A stretch of DNA of 21,920 nucleotides from positions 1 through 21,920 of IMG/VR virus record IMGVR_UViG_3300003631_000022. One strand, written 5' to 3'. Positions 7,488-13,403 of the stretch are shown piece after piece. The first letter of the stretch is position 1; each line of letters begins with the position of its first letter. The notes beneath the pieces are model-generated. The model had not been told where the DNA came from, ran no database searches, and saw nothing but the letters and a program-made list of their open reading frames with translations. The stretch comes from a virus. Both the position numbers and the translations under genes were made by a program.

Positions 7488-8194
7488 AGATGCTTCAGTT
7501 GGCGCTCTCGGACTTGGATTCGTTTGTCCGACGCCGCAGCCTGGATGGAGAGAGCAAGGGGTACGTGATGCACTCCGTCCTCACCGAGCTGTTTGGGGAG
7601 GAGGCGCCGCCGGTCTTCGAGTCGCGAGGACATTCCGTGCTTGCCTACTCGGAGCACTCCCTCCAGGAGCTGCGCTCGGTGGCCGAACTCAAAGCACCGC
7701 CACGCCTCTATCGGCAGTGCGTGTGGGGCGACTGCGCCAGCAAGCCGATGCCGTCTGTCCCTGCGGGCGTCGACGTGGGTTTCGAGGTGACGTGTGTACC
7801 GACTGTTCGGAAGGCTTCCGATGGAGTAGGCGAGAATTTTGATGGGGAGCGCCGGGAATGGTACGAGGGGCAGGAGCTGGATGCGTTTCTCTCGGAGGCT
7901 TGGAAGCAAGGGGAAGGCGCCGACGTCGGACGAGAAGAGGTATACCGTGATTGGCTCTCCGGGCGCCTTGATCGAGGCGGGGCGGACTTGGATGAAATGT
8001 CCCTCTCCGATTTTCGCGTGCAAAAAATGACGCGCCGGAATCACGGCAGCGGCTTCCGCACCATCACGCGGCCCGTGGCGACGCTGGCCGGGCGCCTCAC
8101 TGTGACGGGCGGCGACGCGTTTGGGGACCTTCTGCTGTCCGGTGTCGGCCGACACACGGCGTTTGGGTGCGGGATGCTCAAGCTGGAGCCCTGA
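7484..8194 (+). CDS. cas6e: Cas6e-like CRISPR RNA endonuclease
   Basis: Cas6e cuts CRISPR repeat hairpins in pre-crRNA and can remain bound to the 3' stem. This 236-residue protein has the family length and layout. The N-terminal helix GYVMHSVLTELFG (residues 26-38) places Tyr27 and His30 in the same Y-x2-H spacing as the catalytic Tyr and His of Cas6e. SVLAYSE follows near residue 50. A C-terminal block has REEVYRDWLSGRL (about 149-161) and FRVQKMTRRN. The protein ends with the glycine-rich GVGRHTAFGCGMLKLEP (220-236), close to the usual G-x-G-x-x-x-AFGxGLL signature. It appears catalytically intact. It overlaps csf2 by 4 bases and is followed after 1 base by the next gene. Cas6e is normally a type I-E protein, so its presence in a type IV-like operon without an array is unusual. 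Confidence 0.85.
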   Translation: MKMLQLALSDLDSFVRRRSLDGESKGYVMHSVLTELFGEEAPPVFESRGHSVLAYSEHSLQELRSVAELKAPPRLYRQCVWGDCASKPMPSVPAGVDVGFEVTCVPTVRKASDGVGENFDGERREWYEGQELDAFLSEAWKQGEGADVGREEVYRDWLSGRLDRGGADLDEMSLSDFRVQKMTRRNHGSGFRTITRPVATLAGRLTVTGGDAFGDLLLSGVGRHTAFGCGMLKLEP

Positions 8195-8195
8195 C

Positions 8196-8723
8196 ATGCT
8201 ACACCTTTCGGATTGCTACCTCGGACCGACCCCGGTCCTTACGCCTCGCCGGCCACGCGACCCCATCGCCGGCGAGCCAGAGGTCCCTCGGATTTGCGTG
8301 GCCCCCACCCTGTGGGGGTGCCTGCGGGCCTTGGCCGGATGCCGCTACCGGGGTGGGGGGTGGCACATGTACTCGGCGGCGGCCCCGACCCGGCCCCCGT
8401 TCGGGGTTCGTGATGCGCCGGTGACCGGCGAGCGATGGATTCTCACGTCAACGCGATTTCACTATGCGGGATACCTGGAAGAACGCCTATCGGATGCACT
8501 CCTTTCGCGACGCGTTCAAGCGGCGCTGCCAGGAGGCCCGGCGGACGATTGGGGCGTTCCTGGACGACACCCAGCGCCCCTACGTCGCCTTCTCCGGCGG
8601 CAAGGACAGCCTGTGCCTCCTCATCTTGCTGTCGCAGATGGGGGAGGACATCCCCGTTTTCACACAGGGCGACGACCTGGACTGGCCCGAGAAGGAGGCG
8701 TATTGCAAGCGCGTGGTGGCTGA
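8196..8723 (+). CDS. Unknown protein of the cas-like operon; 3' part overlaps cysH
   Basis: The ATG follows the cas6e stop by one base (TGACATG). Residues 1 to about 95 look like a real folded protein: HLSDCYLGPTPVLTPRRP, PRICVAPTLWGCLRAL (31-46), WHMYSAA (56-62), and APVTGERWILTSTRFHYAGY (74-93). This order reminds me of an unnamed family of small phage and plasmid proteins with PR(I/V)C-x-x-P...GCL-x-AL...TGE-x-W. I cannot attach a function. From about 8481 the frame is Pro/Arg/Gly-rich low-quality sequence that is simply the shadow of cysH and continues to 8723. The true end may therefore have been lost by mutation or frameshift, or the genes may really overlap by 260 bases. Tight spacing argues it belongs to the effector operon. 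Confidence 0.55.
   Translation: MLHLSDCYLGPTPVLTPRRPRDPIAGEPEVPRICVAPTLWGCLRALAGCRYRGGGWHMYSAAAPTRPPFGVRDAPVTGERWILTSTRFHYAGYLEERLSDALLSRRVQAALPGGPADDWGVPGRHPAPLRRLLRRQGQPVPPHLAVADGGGHPRFHTGRRPGLAREGGVLQARGG
8302..8318 (+). other. Perfect 7-bp GC hairpin inside the operon, shaped like a Cas6e target
   Basis: CCCCCAC at 8302-8308 and GTGGGGG at 8312-8318 form a perfect stem with a 3-base loop; one G-U pair can extend it. Stem length and the C-run/G-run composition resemble hairpins of type I-E repeats. It lies inside a coding region 108 bases downstream of cas6e and occurs once, so it is not an array. It may be chance in GC-rich coding DNA. Confidence 0.3.
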
Positions 8724-9204
8724 GCTGGGGTTCAGTGATTACGAGTACAGGCACTCAGAGGTGAGCGCCGCCGAGCAGGTGGCGGCTGGGGAGGAGCGCG
8801 TCCGCGGCACCTTTAGCCATGTGATCGAGGGATACGTCGAGGATCGGGGGCGGGATGGCGTCCTGATGGGGCTCCGAAAGGAGGAAGCCCCTGGGCGGGA
8901 AATGCTCCGCATTACGAAGGGGAAGACCTACGAGACCAAAGACGGACTGACCCGCTGCATCCCGCTAGCCGACTGGGGCGGGAAAGACGTGTTCGGTCTG
9001 ATCGTCTCGACCGGGACCGAGTACATCCATGTCTACGACAACGACGACAACCGCCCGCCGCACGAGATCCGGTTTTCCTGGCCGGTGAATCCTCGCTTCT
9101 ACCACCGCGATGCGGCCAACAGTGCCGCGTGGCTCCGACGAAACTACCCGGAGTTCTACCGGCGCCTCGCCAAGCGTATTCCCGCACTCAACGACCACAC
9201 CTGA
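8464..9204 (+). CDS. cysH: CysH/PAPS-reductase-like ATP pyrophosphatase
   Basis: This 246-residue protein belongs to the adenine-nucleotide alpha-hydrolase/PAPS reductase superfamily. The PP-loop is VAFSGGKDSLCLL at residues 41-53. A region with VLMGLRKEEAPGRE near residues 132-146 and CIPLADWGGKDVFG near 165-178 matches the usual R-x-x-E and P-x-x-x-W-x-x-x-DV motifs of CysH-like phage and island proteins. The C-terminal Cys motif (ECGxH) needed by assimilatory PAPS reductases is not present, so a sulfonucleotide reductase role is doubtful. A nucleotide- or RNA/DNA-modifying role is possible. CysH-like genes are a known companion of type IV-B CRISPR-Cas loci, and here it sits between cas6e/orf and csf3. 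Start ATG 8464 has no obvious ribosome-binding site. Confidence 0.82.
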   Translation: MRDTWKNAYRMHSFRDAFKRRCQEARRTIGAFLDDTQRPYVAFSGGKDSLCLLILLSQMGEDIPVFTQGDDLDWPEKEAYCKRVVAELGFSDYEYRHSEVSAAEQVAAGEERVRGTFSHVIEGYVEDRGRDGVLMGLRKEEAPGREMLRITKGKTYETKDGLTRCIPLADWGGKDVFGLIVSTGTEYIHVYDNDDNRPPHEIRFSWPVNPRFYHRDAANSAAWLRRNYPEFYRRLAKRIPALNDHT

Positions 9205-9207
9205 TCC

Positions 9208-10023
9208 ATGCCTGACACTTACTTCGACGCCGTCGACGCCCTCAATGCCCGACTGGAGACCGATGGGGACCCGGACGCCACCCGGCCGGAGCCCGACCCA
9301 ACGCGGCCGACGCTGATCTCAGAGCTGGAGCCGTACTGGGACCGCTACACCGACGAGGCCTACCAAGCTGACATGGAGCCGATGAGGGTCACGGTCGAAG
9401 TCGACGGCATCATGGCCGGCTACGATAACCCCACCCTCGACGGCATTCTCGCCCGAATGGTGACCGACGAGGCCCTGTCGGGCGACACCCTCGACGGTCG
9501 CCACTCGCCGTATCTCCTGCCGGTGCCGCTCTACCAGCTGTGGACCGATCCAGAGACAGGGCTACCGCTCTGGGCCTGCAACCACTATCAGCCGGCGGGC
9601 CCGAACCAAGAGCTCGCCTACTACTGGCACAAGCGCGCCATCCGCCCCGACCACGCGAAGAAGCAGTCGGGGCAGAAGACGCCGTACACGCGAAAGGGGC
9701 GGTACAAGGAAAAGCGGCGCCCGGTCCCTGCCCAGACCGCAAAGGTGTGGTGGGCCGACTGCATCGGCGACCTGGAGGAGGTAGAGCGACTTCTGGTGCA
9801 GGGGCTCGATGCGATGGGCAAAAAGCGAAAGGCGCTCGTGCGGTCGATCGACGCCAAAGAGATTGACCGGTTTCAGATGGACCGACCGGTCCCGCTCACG
9901 TATTTCGACGATGATACGGAGGTCGAGGAGCATGGGTACATGGGCTGGACCCCGCCGTACTGGCCGGGAGTGCCGCAGGTTCAGGCCGAATGTGGGGTAC
10001 CAGGCACGAAACAACATCAGTGA
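9208..10023 (+). CDS. csf3: Csf3-like (Cas5 family) protein of a type IV effector
   Basis: Cas5-family Csf3 binds the crRNA 5' handle in type IV complexes. This 271-residue protein shows features I associate with Csf3: TLDGILARMV (77-86), LLPVPLYQLW (103-112), YYWHKRAI (138-145), GDLEEVERLLVQGLDAMGKK (187-206), RPVPLTY (226-232) and GWTPPYW (246-252). The first 55 residues are an acidic, Pro-rich extension typical of halophile proteins. It starts three bases after cysH and is followed after one base by a 67-residue gene. Together with the Csf1- and Csf2-like genes it completes the minimal type IV core. Assignment is by motif memory; an HMM comparison would settle it. Confidence 0.68.
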   Translation: MPDTYFDAVDALNARLETDGDPDATRPEPDPTRPTLISELEPYWDRYTDEAYQADMEPMRVTVEVDGIMAGYDNPTLDGILARMVTDEALSGDTLDGRHSPYLLPVPLYQLWTDPETGLPLWACNHYQPAGPNQELAYYWHKRAIRPDHAKKQSGQKTPYTRKGRYKEKRRPVPAQTAKVWWADCIGDLEEVERLLVQGLDAMGKKRKALVRSIDAKEIDRFQMDRPVPLTYFDDDTEVEEHGYMGWTPPYWPGVPQVQAECGVPGTKQHQ

Positions 10024-10024
10024 C

Positions 10025-10228
10025 ATGAACGGGTCACAAAGGGACGAAACCACCATCGCCCTCGAAACCAGAAACTGGCGCGTTGAGCGGGGAGCAGCCG
10101 GGTGGGGCATTCGGCACCGGGGCTCCTGGTACGTCGACCCGGTACAGGGCCGATCGCTGCTCGGGACCGTGTGGAGAGCGTGGACGATCTACACGGACCC
10201 AACCAACCCAGCCAATAAGGATCGATAG
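10025..10228 (+). CDS. 67-residue protein at the end of the cas-like operon
   Basis: The ATG at 10025 follows the csf3 stop by one base (TGACATG), the same junction as between cas6e and its neighbour. The product is Trp-rich for its size (Trp at 19, 27, 35, 50 and 53), including NWRVERGAAGWGIRHRGSWY, and may form a small beta-rich domain. No family is recognised. It could be a small accessory of the effector or a phage regulator; it is not obviously the helical Cas11 small subunit. Its stop codon lies within the candidate terminator hairpin, so it would be the last gene of the operon. Confidence 0.55.
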   Translation: MNGSQRDETTIALETRNWRVERGAAGWGIRHRGSWYVDPVQGRSLLGTVWRAWTIYTDPTNPANKDR

Positions 10229-10250
10229 GATCTCATTATCGGTCCTTATT
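10214..10250 (+). terminator. Hairpin at the end of the cas-like operon
   Basis: A 14-base arm at 10214-10227 pairs with 10237-10250 around a 9-base loop, perfect apart from one G-U pair. The 3' arm ends in CCTTATT and is followed by CTTG, so it is a plausible but not textbook intrinsic terminator. It overlaps the stop of the 67-residue gene. It would separate this operon from the prohead protease gene. Confidence 0.55.
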
Positions 10251-10275
10251 CTTGACCCTGCACTTGGGTCGAAAC

Positions 10276-10304
10276 TTGACGCCCCGCCGCCCCGTGTTTA
10301 GGTT
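10276..10304 (+). promoter_or_regulatory. Candidate sigma-70-like promoter before the prohead protease
   Basis: TTGACG at 10276-10281 and TAGGTT at 10299-10304 are 17 bases apart, the ideal spacing for a primary-sigma promoter. TAGGTTATG also partly fits the Bacteroidota TAnnTTTG element. It lies after the terminator hairpin and before a structured leader. Confidence 0.4.
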
Positions 10305-10361
10305 ATGAGTTGACCCGCCGGAGCACTTCCGGCACACATTTTTGGTACCCCGCTTTTGCAG

Positions 10362-10423
10362 AGGGCGGCTTTCCTGACTGGCACGTGCGTCGTGCCCGTG
10401 AGGAGGGCTGCCCTTTTTCTTTT
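10362..10423 (+). terminator. Branched hairpin with T-run: terminator or attenuator
   Basis: The outer arms 10362-10369 and 10407-10414 (8 pairs, one G-U) enclose an inner 6-bp hairpin (10380-10396), and a T-rich run follows at 10414-10423. It lies between the candidate promoter and the protease start, so it could attenuate that transcript or stop read-through from upstream. Confidence 0.4.
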
Positions 10424-10443
10424 GCCTCAGCTCGCGTTTTCAG

Positions 10444-12888
10444 ATGCCCTGGACCATTGCCCAAGGCCATCCCAGCTGTGACGACGACCAGGTCGGCGTC
10501 GTGAAGGAGGACGGCGACGGCAATGCCGACATGTCCGAGCTGGAGGGCTGCCACGACACGGAAAGCGAAGCGGAGGATCAGATTGCCGCCCTGGAGGCGT
10601 CGGAAGACGATCGGTCGGTCGTTGAGGTCCTCGCCGACACTCTAGACAGCAAACGCGACGTACATCGCGTCCTGGCCCGCGTCGTGAACCGTGCGGCGGA
10701 GGATGTGGACCTGATGCCGCCGTCGGCCGTCGTGAACGCCGCTGAGGCCGCTCTGGAGGCGAAAGAAGAGTACGACGACCTGTCCGACTGCGGGAGCGGG
10801 CGCGGGGAGCAACGGGCCGAGCAGATCGTGGGCGGCGACCTGAGCCCGGCCGACTTCGTGACCCGAGAAAATGGAACGCCCATCCCGGCCTATTTAACAA
10901 GCCACGAGGAAGACGTGTCCGCCGAGGGCACCCCGACCGGCTGGACCGAGGAGGAGTGGACCGATGGTTGCGGAAACGTGCAGTATGCCCTCTGGGGTGG
11001 GACCGGCACGGGCACCGGCCTGGCCTGGGCGCAGCAGACCGCCAACGCGATTGCACGCGAAATGGACGAGGACGAGCCGTATCCAAACGCATCGAACCGA
11101 ATCCCAACTGCCATGCCCCAGCGCGAGATGAGCCTTTCCGACCGCGTCAGTGCGGTCCGAATGGAGTTCTACAATGGATACGACGACCCGGACGGCACCG
11201 GCGCCTGGTGGTACGTGGAGGAGGTGTACGAGGCCCGCATCATCGCGATGGCGGACCACGAGGGTGGCACGCTCTACGAGATCGGGTACGAGATGGAGGA
11301 GGCACCCGACGGGGTGCAGGTCACCTTTGCGCCCGAGCAGGAGTGGACGGTCGTCGTGCAAGAGTACGTGCCGGCTGAGGAGGAAATGGAGCGCCTTCGC
11401 TCGCAAAAGCGGGAGCTCACCGGCGCCGGCACGGCAGAGGAGCCCGGCTGCGGGTGCGGCCAGCGAGCCGAGGCGAGCGACCTGTCAGAAGGGACGATCG
11501 TCACCTGGGGGCCCGACAACGCCCCGCGCTACGGTGCCGTGCAAGAGGTGCACACGAGCGGGGAGGTGACCTCCGATACGGGCGCCGACGACGAGACGAC
11601 CATGGAGGCGAGCGACGACAACCCCGTCATCGAAATCCAGCACTGGAGCTACGACTCAGAAGAGGAGGAGTGGATGGAGACAAATACTGTCACCGTCCAC
11701 CGACCGGACAACCTCGAAATCCTCGACGAACTGCCGGAGCGCAGCCTACAGCGGCACGCCCGCGGCGCGGAGCTTGCCGACGAGATGAGCGACATGGTGG
11801 AAGACATGGCGGAGGGCGGCGACATGTCCACCGCCGACGTGCGGGAGGAGCTGGCCGACGCGGCTGGCATCTCCACGTCGACCGTCGCCAGCATCCTGAG
11901 TGGCGAAATTCAATGCCCGCCCATCGAGCGCCTAGAGGGCTTTGCGCAGGTGCTCGACGTGCCGACTGAGGAGCTCATCGAGACCGCCCGAGAGGACGGC
12001 TGCAGCTACGGCGGGGACGGCAACCGCAGTGCGGAAGAGGGAGACTTTCGGCGCTTCCGTGAGCGAGTGACGGATGGGGAGGGCGCCCTCGACGAAGACA
12101 TTTTGCCGTCGGACAACTACCGCTCGACCTCGACGGACTTCCGTCAGGCCGACGACGAGACCTACACCTTCGAGATCAACAACGACGAGGTCGACCGTCA
12201 CCGGACCATCATCGATCCGGAGGGTGGGGACGTCGATCACTTCCGCGAGAACAACCCTGTCGTGCTCTGGCAGCACGGCATTGATCCAATGCGCGGGGAG
12301 CTGCCCATCGGGCGCGTCGTGCAACTCAACTACAACGAGAGCCGCAACGCCTGGATTGCCCGCATCCGCTTCTTCGAGGACGAGTTCAGCCAGACCGTTC
12401 GCCGGATGGTGGACGAGGGCTTTCTGAACATGTCCTCGATTCAGTTCGACCCCAACGACTCCGAAATGCGCGAGACGGACGCCGGTCGGGTGCGGGCGTA
12501 CACCGACTGGGAGCTCCTGGAGGTGTCGATCGTCTCGATTGGGTCGAACCGCGGGGCGCTCCACGAGCGCATGCTGCGGGAGATGGCGCCCGGCGAGAAC
12601 GAGGTCTACGAGGAGATGCAAGACGCATTTATCGAGTTTCTGCAGGGCTTTCGGGAGGTGCAGAAAGCCCAGGTAGAGCAGATGCGCGCTCTGGCCACGG
12701 CCAGCGCAGCGCCCGACGAGGTCCCTGCCGGTGCCACGGCTCCGGCAGGCGCTAAGGACGGTCCTGCGAGCGAGCGCAACGGGGACACTGGTGGCCCCAA
12801 CGACGACGCCCAGCGGTCAGACTTGACCACAGAGGAGCTCGTTGAAATCACCGTTCGCACTGTACTTCGACAGCAAGGAAGATTGTAG
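10444..12888 (+). CDS. Large multidomain prohead protease
   Basis: The C-terminal third is an HK97-type (S78) prohead maturation protease that trims the capsid before DNA packaging. It spans about residues 570-720, with VVLWQHGIDP (His near 611), NMSSIQF (Ser near 664-665) and WELLEVSIVSIGSN. At 814 residues it is several times the usual length. Upstream are an N-terminal piece PWTIAQGHPSC...GCHDTE...QIAALEASE (1-54), which is common in phage structural proteins, and a region near 155-205 with GNVQYALWGG. A beta-rich segment near 222-315 (FYNGYDDPDGTGAWWYVEEV) follows, then a Tudor/SH3-like segment at about 346-431 (GTIVTWGPDNAPRYGAVQEV). A helix-turn-helix-like segment is at about 467-505 (ELADAAGISTSTVASILSGE). 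The last 100 residues are a coiled, acidic, probably scaffold-like tail. It lies three bases before the capsid gene, as expected. Confidence 0.8.
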   Translation: MPWTIAQGHPSCDDDQVGVVKEDGDGNADMSELEGCHDTESEAEDQIAALEASEDDRSVVEVLADTLDSKRDVHRVLARVVNRAAEDVDLMPPSAVVNAAEAALEAKEEYDDLSDCGSGRGEQRAEQIVGGDLSPADFVTRENGTPIPAYLTSHEEDVSAEGTPTGWTEEEWTDGCGNVQYALWGGTGTGTGLAWAQQTANAIAREMDEDEPYPNASNRIPTAMPQREMSLSDRVSAVRMEFYNGYDDPDGTGAWWYVEEVYEARIIAMADHEGGTLYEIGYEMEEAPDGVQVTFAPEQEWTVVVQEYVPAEEEMERLRSQKRELTGAGTAEEPGCGCGQRAEASDLSEGTIVTWGPDNAPRYGAVQEVHTSGEVTSDTGADDETTMEASDDNPVIEIQHWSYDSEEEEWMETNTVTVHRPDNLEILDELPERSLQRHARGAELADEMSDMVEDMAEGGDMSTADVREELADAAGISTSTVASILSGEIQCPPIERLEGFAQVLDVPTEELIETAREDGCSYGGDGNRSAEEGDFRRFRERVTDGEGALDEDILPSDNYRSTSTDFRQADDETYTFEINNDEVDRHRTIIDPEGGDVDHFRENNPVVLWQHGIDPMRGELPIGRVVQLNYNESRNAWIARIRFFEDEFSQTVRRMVDEGFLNMSSIQFDPNDSEMRETDAGRVRAYTDWELLEVSIVSIGSNRGALHERMLREMAPGENEVYEEMQDAFIEFLQGFREVQKAQVEQMRALATASAAPDEVPAGATAPAGAKDGPASERNGDTGGPNDDAQRSDLTTEELVEITVRTVLRQQGRL

Positions 12889-12890
12889 AT

Positions 12891-13403
12891 ATGAGCGAAA
12901 CCGAAACCAAAGACGGTGAGTCCGTGGCCGAAGTCGTAGAGCGGACCCTCAACAAGATGGGGGTGACGCAGGACCAAGGCATGGATCAGCCCGACGACAG
13001 CGACAGCACCCGTGCCGTGCCCGAAGGGCAGGAAACCCCAGAGGGGCGCGACGGCGTCGACGTTGAGGTCGGCGAGCCTCGCGACAACGACAAGTACCTG
13101 CTGTCCTACCGCCTCATCAATGCGCGCTGGAATAAGGACGCCGAGAAGGTGCGTGAGGTCCAGACCCGTGCGGCAAAGATGGGGCACTACGGAGACGAGC
13201 TACAGCGAGAGGCCAAGCAGGGAGAGCTTCGTGCCCCGGCCCTGACTTCGACCGGCAACGACGCGTTTCTGCCGACGACTGTCGCCGATGAGGTGCAGCA
13301 GATTTCCGAAGATGTCGGCGCCAGGGCGAGAGCCTTGCAACCGTGTACGACCTGGATAGCGGCTCGCTTCGCGCGCCCTTCGTCCCAGGCATCGTCGACG
13401 TGA
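12891..13403 (+). CDS. Major capsid protein, N-terminal piece (frameshifted)
   Basis: This frame codes the acidic, helical N-terminal region (the scaffold-like delta domain removed by the protease in HK97-type phages). It also codes the start of the mature shell protein, up to PTTVADEVQQISEDVGA at about residue 143. After 13322 the sequence becomes unlike the family (RALQPCTTWIAARF), while the expected continuation appears in the -1 frame. Adding one base in the GCC at 13320-13322 would join them as DVGAQGESLATVYDL. With this repair the gene runs 12891-14134, about 415 residues, typical for an HK97 capsid protein. GGAAG lies about 13 bases before the ATG. Confidence 0.8.
   Translation: MSETETKDGESVAEVVERTLNKMGVTQDQGMDQPDDSDSTRAVPEGQETPEGRDGVDVEVGEPRDNDKYLLSYRLINARWNKDAEKVREVQTRAAKMGHYGDELQREAKQGELRAPALTSTGNDAFLPTTVADEVQQISEDVGARARALQPCTTWIAARFARPSSQASST

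Larger units (their letters stand above)
10229..10443 (+). promoter_or_regulatory. Structured 215-base leader upstream of the prohead protease
   Basis: The longest gene-free interval in the window. After the operon-end hairpin there are several inverted repeats: GACCC/GGGTC (10254-10258 with 10266-10270), GCCGGA/TCCGGC (10317-10322 with 10328-10333), and GGCACG/CGTGCC (10380-10385 with 10391-10396). The last is enclosed by a longer pairing of AGGGCGGC (10362-10369) with GCTGCCCT (10407-10414), followed directly by TTTTTCTTTT (10414-10423). The final structure has the form of an intrinsic terminator or attenuator about 20 bases before the ATG at 10444. No coding frame with family-like sequence was seen here. 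Confidence 0.45.

Noticed and set aside
8464-9204. Assimilatory PAPS reductase of host sulfur metabolism
   Set aside because: Missing the C-terminal cysteine motif and embedded in a phage operon; only the PP-loop superfamily is supported.
5088-10443. CRISPR array near the cas-like genes
   Set aside because: No regularly spaced direct repeats of 25-40 bases were found in the intergenic parts; only single hairpins occur.
13318-13330. Programmed -1 frameshift in the capsid gene
   Set aside because: No slippery heptamer or clear downstream pseudoknot, and the short product would lack most of the shell fold; a one-base deletion is simpler.
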